A stretch of 64,000 nucleotides of DNA, taken from NCBI RefSeq assembly GCF_023065955.2, contig NW_026622997.1, forward strand, positions 12,138,001-12,202,000, written 5' to 3'. Positions 1-11,828 of this stretch are shown here, piece by piece. This DNA comes from Ursus arctos (lineage: Eukaryota > Chordata > Mammalia > Carnivora > Ursidae). Numbering within the stretch: the stretch's first letter is position 1; every line of letters begins with the position of its first letter. The notes under the pieces were generated by a model that was given only the letters and a program-made list of their open reading frames with translations, did no database searches and was not told the DNA's origin. The translations under genes were made by a program, and so were the position numbers.

Positions 1-455
1 GCTTTATCATGAAATAATTCATAAACCACACAATTCAGTATGAAATTTAAATTTTTAAAGCATAAAATGTACATTTTTAAAGTATATTTGCAGGGTTGTG
101 CAAACATCACGACAATCTAATTTTAGACTATTTTCAACCCTCCCTGCCACCGAAAGAAATCTCAAACCCACTAGCATCACTCGCCATTTGCCCTTCCCCT
201 AGTTCCTGACAACCACTCCCTCCTTTCCACCTTGTAGGTGTGCCTAGGCTGGACATTTTGTGTAGATGGAATCATATTGTAGGTGGTCCTTTGGGACTGG
301 CTTCTTTAATTTAGCATAATGCTTCCAAGGTTCATCCGTGGTGTGGCGTGGGTCAACACCTCATTTCCCTTTGCTGCCAAATTCCGTTGCATAGATTTGC
401 CACCTTTTGTTTACCCCTTCATCAGTGGATGGACAGCCCACTGTTTTGAGGAGGC
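1..455 (-). mobile_element. L1 LINE remnant (3' end region)
   Basis: The reverse complement resembles the 3' part of old mammalian L1 elements: cues on the + strand include 'gggttgtgcaaacatcac', 'atggaatcatattgtag' and 'ttcatccgtggtgtggcg'. The element is old and runs off the start of the window. Confidence 0.65.
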
Positions 456-970
456 TGAGGATGGGGAATAGGGATGGGTCTTCACTTTTAATTCCAAATG
501 CTTTTGTGGGGGGTAGAATTTTCACAGAAAGCAAGTATTCCTTCTGTTAGAAGAAATCGGGGCAGGGGAGTCAGAGGTGGTGATGAGGTCAAACATCAAA
601 CGTTACACAGACAAAGACCATCATTGGAGACGCATTTAGAAGTGGCTTGGAGATGCTGTCAGTGACATTCATGCGCGGTGGGAGGGCGAAGCCCGATGAC
701 TGAGGATAAGATAGGTCTTGGGGAGAGAGGAAGGAGAGGTTGGGCATGTCCAACAACTATGGGGGTGTTCAAAAACTGACCAGAGGGGTGAGGAAAATAG
801 GGATATATGAGGGATTGTGGTTGTAAAGGCTTCTCAAATGCTACCCCTTTTCCCAATTTTAAAATCCCAAAGACTTTTCTCGATTTGCTTTCTTTGAGGA
901 AATTCTGAAAATATACAAAGTTTGCCAGGAATTCCAGAATAATTTGACATTGCAAATGCTAGTCACCCAT
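456..970. other. Unique intergenic sequence, no gene seen
   Basis: No repeat or exon recognised. Short open frames here lack coding character. Confidence 0.5.
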
Positions 971-1366
971 TGTATTAGTTGTCTAGGGCTGCCATTCTTT
1001 CTGGAACAAAATACCAGCCCAGGGGGCTTAAACAACAGAAATTTACCTCACGGTTCTAGAGACTGGAAGTCAGAGATCAAGGTGTCGGCAGGGCTGGTTC
1101 CTTCGGAAGCTTCTCTCCTTGGCTCGTGCCTGCCGTCTTCTCCCTGGGTCCTCACACGGGCTTCCCTCTGTATGCGTCTGGGTCCTAATCTCTTCGTATA
1201 AGGACACCTGTCAGATGAGATTAGGGTCCCATCCTAATAATCTCTTTTTAACTTAATTACTTCCTTCAAGGTCTTACCTCCAAGTACAGTCCTTTTCTGA
1301 AGTACCGGGGGTTAGAACTTCAACATATGAATTTCTGGAGCAGGGGGACACAGTTTAGGCCACACC
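971..1366 (-). mobile_element. MLT1-type LTR (ERVL-MaLR) remnant
   Basis: The + strand reads tgtattagttgtctagggct, then 'cttaaacaacagaaattta', 'atcaaggtgtcggcagggc', 'tataaggacacctgtca' and 'ggggttagaacttcaacata'. This is the reverse complement of an MLT1/MST-type solo LTR. No internal retroviral genes are present. Confidence 0.8.
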
Positions 1367-2956
1367 ACCAGTGACCATTTCAGATGGGACGCAGAGCCAG
1401 GTGGTTCCCTACAACCAATATCGCCTGCCTGCCCTGCAAGAGCAGTCAAGGTGGCCACCACGGACCCCCAACCTCAGCTCTCCCTCCCTCCCTCCCTCCT
1501 CAGTCCCTCACGTCATCTCCCATAGTGACACACACATTACACTCCTGCACCCTAAATGTGAATCGACTGCTCCTCATTTATCCTGGGTGTACCCAACATA
1601 TGTGAATCATCGTCGGGCCACTCCTATTTCTTTCCTTGCTCATTGGTCACTTGAACTTAAAGAGGTTAAGCAAACTGTGAGTTCAAAGCCACAGTGTATA
1701 TAGTGATGTTTGGGGTTTGGGATGTAGACAGGGAACCTCCCTAAAGTATCACAATCTTCCTGGCCCTTTGGGGGAGCCGAGGCATGCCCAGGGAAAGAAG
1801 ATGCGGCCCAGGGGAAACCGTCCCCGGAGAGAAGTGTGCTCCTAGAGAGACATCCTGTTTACTCTGAGTCATTTCTGAGAGTGTGTCAGCTCATGTTTTT
1901 TGGTAATCTGCTAATGACATGGTATCTATTAAATATGTATATAGAAAGGTAAAAATAGGTCGAGCATTTTCTAAATAGCTCGGGCTCAAAGCAAAGCGGT
2001 GAAGGAGTTGTTAGTTCTTTTCAGGGCAAACTGAAACGGGTCTCCACCATCCCCAACCACCCTTGTACGGCATCCCAGGACAAACAAGAAATGCCCCAAC
2101 CAAAGAAAATGAAAATGCTGTCCTTGACTGGATTGCTTCAGAAATATGCCTGGACCCGAGAGTTCCAACTTTTCCGGGATTCATTCTTCCAGAGTCTAAC
2201 CCTTGTGGTTTTTTGGTAGGAGGTAATTTCTGTGCTGGTTATGAGTTGAAGGAGCTGGGCCACAGCTCAACCTTCCTTAAATTGGAAGAAGATGTCACCA
2301 GTGGTCTTGCTCCCATAGTAGGCACTTGAAAATAGATTCTCGGTGGACAGACGGCGTCGAGGCCATTCTGTGGGACTCCTGTGAGTTTCCATGACTAGAA
2401 ATGACACCATCATTCTGTCACTGCTTTTCAAGTCCCTGGTACCATGTAGGAAGTGTGAGTGTTGTGGGTGGGTTTTTTTTTTTTCAAGCAATGAAGGCAA
2501 TGGCAAAGAATTTTTCATAAAAACAAGTGACAAATTTCACTCAAGTTACTGACACATAAAAGGAAAAAATTAGTTTTTGCTTTGAAGCTAACCAGAAACA
2601 AATGGCTCTGTTTCTCCAAAGGGAAAGTTGGAGTTTAGTTATGATACGTCCCCTCCCAGAAATCTAGGAAATTATACATACTGTACCCTCTGTTTATAAG
2701 AATATGAATAACATGATTGTGTGCACAGGGTCAACTGCAGTTCAGATGAGAATTTACTGCTGTTAACCAGCAACAGCCTAAGGGAGAAAGAGCTGCTGTT
2801 AACCCCTTATTCACACGGTCCAAACGCCTTCCTTGTAAGAAACACGGAGATTGAAAGCTCCTTGAAGCCAGGAAATACATCTTCGGGGGCCTTCGATATC
2901 TCGCCACATGCAGCTCAGACGCTGGGGTTGGCACGCAGTAGAGATTCACTGAAAGG
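1367..2956. other. Unique intergenic sequence with small (CTCC)n tract
   Basis: A short CTCC tract lies at about 1478-1500 and a T-run at about 2472-2484. Overlapping short open frames on both strands show no recognisable protein. Confidence 0.5.
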
Positions 2957-2965
2957 TGTGAATCC

Positions 2966-3175
2966 GGGGCGCCTGGGGGCTCAGACTGTTAAAGTGTCTG
3001 CCTTCCGCTCAGATCATGATCCCGGGGTCCTGGGATTGGATGGAGCCCTGCATTGGGCTCCCTGCTCAGTGGGGAGGCTGCTTCTCCCCCTTCCACTTGT
3101 GCTCTCTGTCTCTTTCTGTCAACTCGATAGAAAAAAAAAATCTTAAAAAAAAAAGAAAGAAAGAAAAAAGAGAGT
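2966..3175 (+). mobile_element. Can-SINE (SINEC)
   Basis: The tRNA-derived head 'ggggcgcctgggggctcag' is followed by 'atgatcccggggtcctggga', 'ctgcttctcccc' and an A-rich tail. It is flanked by 9-bp duplications tgtgaatcc at 2957-2965 and 3176-3184. Confidence 0.93.
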
Positions 3176-3308
3176 TGTGAATCCCATTTGACTAAAGAGA
3201 GCAGCAGTGTTTGACTTTTGCATCAGGAAATGGAGTGGTTTTATTTTAGCTGCATGGTCAAGTCCCTGGTGCTGAGAAATTGAGAACTACAGGTACCCTG
3301 AACTTGCT

Positions 3309-3321
3309 GGGGGGGGGGGGG
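3309..3321. repeat. Poly-G tract
   Basis: Thirteen consecutive G residues just before a MIR remnant; a potential slippage site. Confidence 0.8.
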
Positions 3322-3394
3322 CGTCTTTTCACATCTCCCAAATCAGGTCGTGCTGTTAGCAGCTGCCACAATGTCTCCACAAGGGCAACAGCTG

Positions 3395-3575
3395 TGTGCC
3401 GGGCTTGGTGTTGAGTGTGTCCCATGTCTCCGTCCCATTCACCCTCCCAACCGCCCAACAACAGCGGGCGCTGTCTCGGTTTCAGAGACGAGAAAGGGTA
3501 AGCAGCTTGACCACGTAGTGACTGGCACAACGAGGACCCACACTTCGGTTGGTCTGAGCGCCAAGGCCACCTCTC
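3395..3575 (-). mobile_element. MIR SINE remnant
   Basis: The layout 'gtgtgccgggcttggtgttga... tttcagagacgagaaagg... agcttgaccacgtag' matches a reverse-complemented MIR core and flanks. It is old and diverged. Confidence 0.65.
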
Positions 3576-3689
3576 CCTGCAGCCCTCCAGGATTTTCCCA
3601 GAGGGATCATGCTTTGTTCCTGAAGTCAAGGAATCTGCAGGCCCGTAGAGTCACAGTGGGGGAGCTGGGGAAGAGCAGTTAGCCAGTCT

Positions 3690-4100
3690 GCGGGCTGTTT
3701 GGGACCCACTCGCTCGCCCCGCGGGAGGGCTCTCTTTAACACGCAGATATGCAGGCAGCCGTCAGTGGGAGAAGCACCAAGGACGCCAGCGTTAGGAAGA
3801 GCCATGGCAGCAAGAAGAGCTAAAGGAGAGGGGACGCCCGACAGACCAGGGCGCGGAGGACAGCTATGGGGGTGGGAAGGAGGGAGAGAGGGGGGGATTT
3901 GGCCGCCAGCCCCGCTTCCCGGGCCTCCCGGCCTCTGGGGGAGGAGGGTGAGGCTGCGGCGGGGGTGTTTATAGGCACCTCGGGCCTTCTGACCGTACCA
4001 GCGGATGGCGCCACTTCCTTCTCTTCTAGGTTAGGGCCCTCTGAGTCACGGGGCCATCCCGGCCACCTGCCGTCCCCAAACTGGGGCCCCGGGGGAAACG
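3690..4100. other. GC-rich, moderately CpG-rich segment 44 kb upstream of BMP6
   Basis: This stretch is clearly richer in G+C and CpG than its surroundings (several 'cgcgg', 'ccgcc', 'gcggcg' words). It contains a TATA-like 'gtttataggc' near 3967. No known exon is recognised and both strands carry only short open frames. It could be an orphan CpG island, an enhancer, or GC-rich unique DNA. Confidence 0.4.
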
Positions 4101-4104
4101 CAGT

Positions 4105-4290
4105 GCCGCAGAATGAGCAAGCGCTTTGGAGTCGGACGAATCCAGCTGTGATTTGGGGCAGCTGTGCGCGGCTCACCTAACAGCCCCGAGCCCTCCGTGG
4201 GGGTAGCAATACCCACCTTACACAACACGGGTGGGAACAGAAATGGGAGTCTGAGCACGTGAGGTATGTGGGATAATGCCTGGCACCCTA
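4105..4290 (+). mobile_element. MIR SINE remnant
   Basis: It follows the MIR order: 'gcgctttggagtcggacgaa', 'gtgatttggggcagctgt', 'agcaatacccaccttac' and 'gataatgcctggcaccc'. Confidence 0.7.
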
Positions 4291-4479
4291 GAATGTCCAA
4301 TGGCTCTTTCTATTCTACATTCGCCCATCGCGAGCCCCCCACTTAGGGAGGTTGCTCTGCATTGTCACCCACTCGAGTCCGCTTGAAGCTGTACAACTAC
4401 ATTCCGGCTTCGACGCTAGCAAGAAGGGGAACTTTTCCTGCCTCTCTTTCCCCGTGTTTCTAAATCTGATCCTAGCTTG

Positions 4480-4770
4480 ACAAGTGCTAATAATGACGAC
4501 ATGGATGTCAACAGTTGTGCTTCCCGTTTACTCAAGACCAACTACAACCCAGACACTATGCTCGGGAAGGACAAATGAACAACACGTGGCCCCTGCCTTC
4601 AGGGACCTAACATTTCAGCTGAAGAGACAGACACATAAGTGGCTTAAATGTTATATGTTAAATGCATGACCATGGTACACACAGAATGCTAAGAAAGCCC
4701 AGGCAAGGGTTGGTAATTCCCTGAGGAAGGTGTTGCCTTCACCGAGTCTTAAAAGAAGAGCCAGTTAGCC
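4480..4770 (-). mobile_element. L2 LINE 3' remnant
   Basis: The + strand reads 'agacactatgctcgggaagg', 'cccctgccttcagggac', 'ctgaagagacagacac' and 'cctgaggaaggtgttgcctt'. This is the reverse complement of the L2 3' end. Confidence 0.65.
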
Positions 4771-5819
4771 GGTGTGGTGACCTTGTACTTGTCCACTTGA
4801 CTAAGCTGAAACTACACTCCCCCAGAATTCCCTTCCCTGTATGGTTCTGAGTAAGGATTCATCACAAGAGGATTGTGCATGAGGTCTGGAAGGTGAAGGA
4901 CAAGCAGCAGCCATATTTATGCCCAGAATGTCAATGTGGGGCCAGACGTCGTGGTAGCTCACACTTGTGGTTGCAGCTTTGTTGACCTGCCCTGCTGGGA
5001 TGAGACGAGCCACCAGGCCTACACCGCCTTCCACTCCCACCTGACTTCCTCCTTCGACGTCTCGACTGCTAGGTCAGGTGTGTGTTCGGCTCTGTGATGA
5101 GGGATGCCGGCTTCCCTAGAGCGTCACTGAAGTTTGAGGCGGGAGAGACCAGCACGGGCTCCATTCATCCTTCGCGGCGTCCATCTTATCCAGGCGGGTT
5201 TGGTTTGCCCTTGGCTCTCCCCACTGCACATCCGTCTTTCCTTTCCAGGCTTGAGCACAGTCCTGCTCGCTCCAGGCTCAGCGCCACATGCAGACACAAC
5301 AGCTGTGTCTAAGCCGTTCCACCAACACCCACAGTTGTGCAGGGTCAATTCTCCGTAACAAACCCCTTGTTCTACATCACTCCATCGGTTATACTTCTGT
5401 GGTCGACGTTGATGAGTAGGCCAGTTACACGTGGCTGGGAAAAAAATGGTCCAGGCAGGAGGAATAGAATGAGCAGAGTCACGAAATGTCAGAGTCTGTG
5501 CAGGGAACCGCGGGTAGCTCGGTGTTTCCAGAAATCGTGAGAAGCAGGGAGAGGAAGATGGGACCAGAAAGGGTGGAAATGCCTAGGCCATGGAGGGAAC
5601 TGAATGCCACAGTAGACATTTGGCCCAAACGAGAAACAGCTGAATGTGTGGGAAAGCTGTGAACAGTTTGTGTGATCTGTTCTGTTATTTGTTGTCCTCT
5701 GAATAATGTTCCACATGACAGATCTTCTTTAGAATATACTACTTGCTTAAAGAAATGGTGTTTTCCACTGTCAGATGACAAGAATTGGATAACATTCCAT
5801 TGGGACAGGATAGGTTATG
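4771..5819. other. Intergenic sequence, no gene seen
   Basis: No confident repeat or coding assignment. Several short open frames on both strands look random. Confidence 0.45.
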
Positions 5820-6165
5820 CTGTCTAATAAATAGACTGCAGATTTCAGCGGCTTAACACCTCAAAGGTTTTTTCTCGCTCCTGTCATGCCGGGAGGATGG
5901 CTTTCTTTGGTGGCTCTTTATCAAGCAGTGTCTGGGGGTTTCGGGCTCCTTTTATCTCGTGACCCTGCAATCTTTAAAGTGTGGTCTATAAGATTTCCAG
6001 GAGAGGAGAGCTTGTGGACAATGCCGCTGGGGGACTGGGGCGGGTCGCTGGGGGGCGGGGGTGGGAGAGTGGCTTGTGTAACTTCCAACAGCAGCACCCA
6101 GTCCTGCCTCCCCAACGGGGCTAGGAAGCTGGGAAAATGGGGGCGGGTAGAGAAATAAAATGGGA
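5820..6165. mobile_element. Ancient interspersed repeat, family not assigned
   Basis: The stretch 'cagcggcttaacacctcaaaggttttttctcgctcctg' (5847 on) resembles a common old mammalian LTR-like repeat. I cannot name the family with confidence and the boundaries are approximate. Confidence 0.35.
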
Positions 6166-7094
6166 TCTGGCAAATGCATAACACTCTATCTATGACCCTT
6201 CTCAGTTCAGGAGCTGTTATTTACAGCTCAACGGTAGTAACCGCGTAACTGCGTCAGCACGTACTTGGACTTCTTTTTCCATCACGTGGATCAGAGTCAC
6301 TGTTCTTGTTTCCATGCTTTTGTGTATTCAAAGGCAAACAAAAATTAACTCCAGTGTTCACATCACAATTGAGGGCTGTTATTCTAACCCTTAAAACGAT
6401 TCCTCTACTTTTATCTAGACAAGCTGGCCCTTGCCTGGTAAAGAAACTTTACGTGGAAAAAATTTTAGTAAAAAAGGACTCTCTCCAGAACATTTTTCCT
6501 TTGTTTCCTGGGATAAACACCTGGGTACCAGGGACGGTTTGGGTCAGAGAGTATCAGCTAACAAAAATGGAGAATGATTGCTTTTCATGATCGTGCACGT
6601 GCACCGAGAAGAGAAGTGACTAGCAGCCAGGAGCACATCTGTCTTCCCATTCCCGCTCATCTGGAGTCCCCAGAGTCATCCTTAACTTATGGGAGGCTGG
6701 TACAGGCAGGACACCAAAATACTGGTATTTTGATGTACAGGTTTGAATGTATTTCCCCCCAGACATAGTCTTACAAATGGTGATTAGATTACCTAAAGGA
6801 GAGGCACCGGTCTCACACTTTGCTGGCATACAGTGGATTAAGTAGGTGAAGTTGAACCGCGTATTACATTAGTTGTTGCAGTTGCTGTATTATAAGTCTC
6901 ACACAAAGGACTTCAGTTTTTGAAAAAGGGCCTGTTCTTTCCAATTTTCAAGGGATCCCAATTGTAAAACATTCATGTCATAACGTCTTTAAGGGCGAAG
7001 TGATAAAGTGCTTTGAAAACTGTAAGATCTTGCATAAAATAGCACAAGGTTTTAATTTCTTGTAGAGAACTTCAGATGGAGCATATGGCAGTAC
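6166..7094. other. Unique intergenic sequence, no gene seen
   Basis: Nothing recognised. A TGCGTCAGCAC word (MAF-type half site) occurs at 6250-6260. Confidence 0.45.
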
Positions 7095-7515
7095 AATGAT
7101 TCGTTTTATGTGTCAACTTGGCTGGGCCATGGTGCCCAGAGATTTGGTCAGACACCAGTCTGACTGTCACTGTGAAGGTATTTTTAGATGGGACTAACAT
7201 GTAAATCAATAGACTTTGAGTAAAGCAGATTGTCCTCCATGATGTGGTGGGCCTCGTCTAATCCCTTGAAGACATTATGAGAAAAGACTGTGGTCCCCTG
7301 AGGAAGAAGAAATTCTGCCTCCAGGCTGCCTTTGGACTCAAGCTGCCACATCAGTTCTTCCCTGGGTCTCTAGCCTGTTGGCCTGCCTTACAAATATCAG
7401 ACTTGCCAGTCCTCATAATTGTATGAACCAATTCCTTTAAATTTCTCTGTGTGTGTGTTTGTGTACCCACATATGCTGTTGGTTCTATTTCTCTGGAGAA
7501 CGCTAATAGAGATAT
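7095..7515 (+). mobile_element. Ancient LTR-like repeat
   Basis: It opens 'ttttatgtgtcaacttggct', continues with 'gggcctcgtctaatcccttg' and ends 'ttggttctatttctctggag'. These are start and end cues of a common mammalian LTR-type repeat. No retroviral genes accompany it. Family name not assigned. Confidence 0.55.
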
Positions 7516-7631
7516 TTTCTGAGAAAAGGAAAACAGACAATCTTTACTAATTTGCATCTAAAATATTTGAAATTATACACCTACAAAATATTCTTTGAGA
7601 GATACTGATCCAGTTGATTAAGGAATCTGCT

Positions 7632-7852
7632 ATTTGCTTTTCTTTTCTTTTCTTTCCTTTTCTTTTCTTTTTTGAGAGAGAGAGAGAGCATGGAGGAGGG
7701 AGAGGGAGAGAGAGAATCCTCAGCAGCCTCCACACTCAGTGCAGAGCCTGACATGGGGCTTGATGTGGGGCTCAATCTCACGACCCTGAGATCATGACCT
7801 GAGCTGAAATCAAGAGTTGGACATTTAACTGACTGAGCCACCCAGGCATCCC
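7632..7852 (-). mobile_element. Can-SINE (SINEC)
   Basis: A T-rich (TTTTC) tail, 'gagatcatgacctgagc' and the tRNA-head complement 'tgactgagccacccaggca' mark it. It is flanked by aggaatctgct at 7621-7631 and 7853-7863. Confidence 0.93.
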
Positions 7853-7863
7853 AGGAATCTGCT

Positions 7864-8919
7864 GTTTCTTATTCTTATCTTTAGCCATCCTCAGGTGTCT
7901 CCTCTTTTCTAGAAGTCCTTTACGATGTGTCCCACTTCTGCCTTCTGAGCTTGAAGGCAGAGCAGCCAAAACACTCTTAGGTAAGAGAACCCATAATCCA
8001 GCGAGAAATCCAAGACTGTTCACTCTTAAATCTATGGAGAGGATTGCTCATATTTCTTGCAAACTCTTATTTCAACTCTGATAAGAAATTAAATTCATGT
8101 TAGGTACGCATTCAATACATTCCCAGAAACAAAGGGAATTGGCATTAACTGTTATTAAATAGCATTTAGGACGCAAGCCAATGGAAGAAATGAAAATTTA
8201 CAATATGACTAGACTCCTCTGACCTAGCCCTCTCCACCCAGGCTTGGCTGGAGTTCTGACGCTCTGGGTGATGTGCCGGGTTTGCAAGATGGTTGAATAT
8301 TGGAACAAGAAGGGTCACACAAAGACTAGAATATCAGCTCTAGGAAGGTGGTTTGTACTGTGTGAGGTATTCCCTCCTGCACAATGCACGAAGAAGGAAG
8401 CATGTCCAGTAAAGAAGTCACGCTGCTTACACAGTGGGTCTTGGGGCACGTCAGAGGGCATTCGTGTCTGCTGAAGGAATTAAAGTGAAACAAAATGAGA
8501 TACTGTGAATAATGACATAGCACAGAGGTCCATTTACAGATGTCAAATCTAGGCTACATTTTAAGAAGTTCTTTTCCACGTTATGTTAGAAGACGGTGAG
8601 TTTGAAAAGATTAAAGAGGAAGGGCAGGATTAAAAAGAGAGAGAGAGAGGAAAAAAAAGAAAGGGCCAAACTAGGAGTGAAAATCATTCAAATCGTTCTT
8701 ACGTGCTCTCTTTTTCTTTCCCTCTTTTGGAAGCTGGTGAGGTAGTGTGTTTCTCCTAGAGTAAAATGACCCATCATAAATCTCATATGTCAAAAATCTG
8801 AATCTTATTTATCATCCACATTGAAGACAAAAGCCATGTCGCTGTCAATAGGAGTGATATTAGAGGAGCCAAAAATGAAACCAGACAGCAGTATAGGCGT
8901 GGACTTAAACCACGGCTTT
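7864..8919. other. Unique intergenic sequence, no gene seen
   Basis: Contains a short GA-rich tract near 8635-8665. No exon or repeat recognised. Confidence 0.5.
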
Positions 8920-8934
8920 AAAGACAGAAGGCAT

Positions 8935-9147
8935 GGGGCGCCTTGGTGGCGCAGTCGTTAAGTGTCTGCCTTTGGCTCAGGGCGTGATCCCGGCGTTCTG
9001 GGATCGAGCCCCACATCAGGCTTATACGCTGGGAGCCTGCTTCTTCCTCTCCCACTCCCCCTGCTGTGTTCCCTCTCTCGCTGGCTGTCTCTGTCAAATA
9101 AATAAATAAATAAATAAATAAAATCTTTTTAAAAAATAATAAAAAAT
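8935..9147 (+). mobile_element. Can-SINE, young arctoid-type subfamily
   Basis: It reads gggcgccttggtggcgcag, 'gcgtgatcccggcgttctg' and 'ctctctcgctggctgtctct', then an (AAAT)n tail. Flanking duplications aaagacagaaggca are exact at 8920-8933 and 9148-9161. Confidence 0.95.
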
Positions 9148-9499
9148 AAAGACAGAAGGCACAGGTGAGAACAGGTAGGGGAGCAGAACGGACATTTGCA
9201 AGTACAGAGGAGAATGGTTCCTTAAAGAGGAGCACCAAATTAGGGACTAAGGAGCTGTTTGCTTCCCTGTAACCTTCCCACGGGGGATCTCGGTGGAATG
9301 ACAGTCGACTCTCTGCCTTTCTCAAGACAGTAGTAACTGTTTTAATTCGCATACTTGCAAGGCCTTGGGCCCTGCCCTGAGCACTCAGCACAGTACCTGG
9401 CACCCAGCAGGCTTCCAGACCTGGCTGGAAAAGCAGACAATTTCCTCAAGAGAAAATCTAAAATGAACGTACCAGTATTTTGCCTTCCTATGTTACAGG

Positions 9500-9650
9500 G
9501 TCATCAGCATTAAGTCCTGGGAAACTTGTTCTCAATCTCCGACTTTTGTTTCTGATTGTATGTCCTTGGGCAAGTCAATCATCTCCTCAGGCTCAGCTTC
9601 CTCATCTGTATGGTCTTTAGATTCTCTCTGGCATTAAAATTCTGATTCTG
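9500..9650 (+). mobile_element. MIR SINE remnant
   Basis: Includes 'gtccttgggcaagtcaatca' and 'gcttcctcatctgtatgg', the MIR core and downstream block. Confidence 0.75.
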
Positions 9651-9742
9651 CGAAACTGGCTTCAGGGTACCCAATGCTTAGGCTTTTACTTTATCTTATA
9701 GTTCATTTTATTTTACATTTTATTTTACAGGCCAATCCAATT

Positions 9743-9791
9743 CAATCATAAATATCCAAACAATCGTAAATATCCAATCATAAATATCCAA
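9743..9791 (+). repeat. Short tandem repeat, three copies of caatcataaatatcc(aa)
   Basis: Copies start at 9743, 9761 and 9775. The middle copy has g for a and lacks the last bases. Confidence 0.8.
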
Positions 9792-9792
9792 G

Positions 9793-11781
9793 AATAGGTG
9801 CAAGACACTGCATTAGCTGCTTGAGGTCTGTGAATTTGTGAGTGTCAAGGAGCAGACCCGTGGGAAGGGGGGAAGGCATGACATGATGTAAGTGCCAGAA
9901 AGTTCCAGAACCCTTCAGGGGAAGTATTGTCTCTTTCATAGGAGGTTAGTGACATTTGAGAACTAAGGAAGGGGTGGTGTGCTGAAAGGAGGGGAGCAGA
10001 ATGGAGGCTCACAGGGTAGTGAGTTCACTTCTCTCCAGAGATGGAGGAGAGCTTCATGAGGGGAGAAACTCAGAGGGTACGTCTTGAGCAGGATTACGGC
10101 GTATGTCGAGAGGGGCAGGGGAGGCAAGCTGGAGGGCTTCAACCGCAGAACACAGACACTGAACCCAACTGACTCTAAACATTTCTGCGGAAGGACAAGA
10201 GAGGATGTATGTGCCAGGGAAGTCCGAAAGCAGAGAGGAGAGGTGGAGGGACACGCCCGTCCAGTAAGACCTTGGCAATGGCTGGTGATGGGACGGCTTC
10301 CTTACGCTTCGTCTGGTTCATTTCTAGAACACGCTGTGAAAATGGCACGTGGTAAATGCACGTGGCTGTGGGACGTCTCTGGTACTGAGACTCTTTGCTT
10401 CTGACACTGCTTGCTTGTTTTGTGAGGCTGTCCCCCGGAAGTAGCTTCCAGAACCTGCTATTGCCCTAGCCCATGGTGGGGGAATTTAGCTTTTCCTCTT
10501 GGCTCATCTCCTGTTGCTTTTCTTTTCTTTTTTCTTTTTTTGGCTGTTCAGCAGTGGTTTGGTACATGTCTGGGTGAAATGGTTCTGAAGGGAGTGGCTG
10601 TAGATGACCCTTCCACCCGCACCTCCACCCCCCAATCCCACAAAGACATACACCACTTCATAAGGCGGTGTTGGAAATGGGAGCATCATGAGTCGCTCCG
10701 GCTTTAACTGTTGACTTCATTGCCTTTTTTTTTTTTTTTTGGCTAACGTAGAGAGCAACCCAAATGAGGTTGGAATATGCGTTCTTAGCTATTCCCCATA
10801 ATCGTAATAATGAAATGATCACTGCTATTCTACCAGGAAGATAAAGCAACGAGGCGTTCCACCTCTTGCTTTTGTTGCTTATTTTTAACCCACCTGCTCT
10901 TTTCTGTTTTTCTGGTTGTTTGTTTCAGGAACTCCTAGCATTTCTTTAATGCCTCCTTGTTGTGACAACCTGAGAAATTTCATACCCGAAGGGCAAAGGG
11001 AATAATCCTGGGTAAAAGGGCTGGGGGACTGGCATTGCATCTCCCAGAGTGTGTATTTTGGAGGGGCTCAGCAAGGAAGCTGAGGGGACCACAGAAGGCT
11101 GAAATCCACCGATCAACCCGTGTGTGCCCCTCCCTCCCTACTGGTCAGCTTAACTGACCTTTCCTTTCTATTTTTGTTTCAGGCAGTTGAGCCACTGAAT
11201 AGCCTTTCCTCATTCTGCTGCTTTCTTTGTGAGGATTTTTGTCTATCTTTGTCTATTTTTGGCAAAGTTTCTGTGTATATGTTTGAGCTTTTGTCAGAAG
11301 GTTTCTACTGGAATCTTTCTTTTTTGTACATTTTTCCTATCGTGTTTTCATTTACACGATCATGTCCTTTTGCTGATGAAACAATGGATCGTTCATACTT
11401 CAATTGGAGATGTTTGGTTGTCTTGACACACATGTAATAACAGATGTTTCGTGCAAATGGGGCTGTCAAAGTCCATTCAGCTTTGTTTGCAACCACTCTT
11501 TTAAAGAAATTTGGATTTTTTTCAGCTCCTTCTCTTTCCCCCTTGTGGCCTTTTACTTATTTGGAAATATAATGTTTGTCACATAGTTGAATTATATGTT
11601 ACCCCTTTGTGGTTGATAGCTGTGCCTCTAAAGCCCCCTAAGTTTTCAGCATATTTGAATGTGATGCTTCTCCCGTGGGCAGAAAACCCCAGCTCATGGT
11701 AGTTACTTCTTCTAAGCAGTTGTTCTAGAAATAATACACCCAAAGTTTTCAGTAAGGTTAGTGCATGGCTTTATCTGGTGG

Positions 11782-11784
<3 letters not shown>
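9793..11784. other. Unique intergenic sequence, no gene seen
   Basis: Contains an 18-base T-run at about 10723-10740. 11120-11700 is T-rich with several overlapping short open frames, which look like composition artefacts. Confidence 0.45.

Positions 11785-11826
<42 letters not shown>
11785..11826. repeat. (CA)n microsatellite
   Basis: About 21 uninterrupted AC dinucleotides. Confidence 0.97.

Positions 11827-11828
<2 letters not shown>

Noticed and set aside
971..1366. LTR remnants as evidence of an intact endogenous retrovirus
   Set aside because: Only solo, diverged LTR-type sequences are present here and at 36343 and 42845. No gag, pol or env sequence is seen.
8935..9010. tRNA-like heads of Can-SINEs as tRNA genes
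   Set aside because: They are diverged SINE heads followed by SINE bodies and A-rich tails with target duplications, not stand-alone tRNA genes.
8918..9403. 161-codon minus-strand open frame
   Set aside because: It runs through a Can-SINE and its (AAAT)n tail.
11120..11702. Set of overlapping + strand open frames of 60-105 codons, hydrophobic
   Set aside because: T-rich sequence gives Phe/Leu-rich translations. No conserved motif or splice structure is evident.
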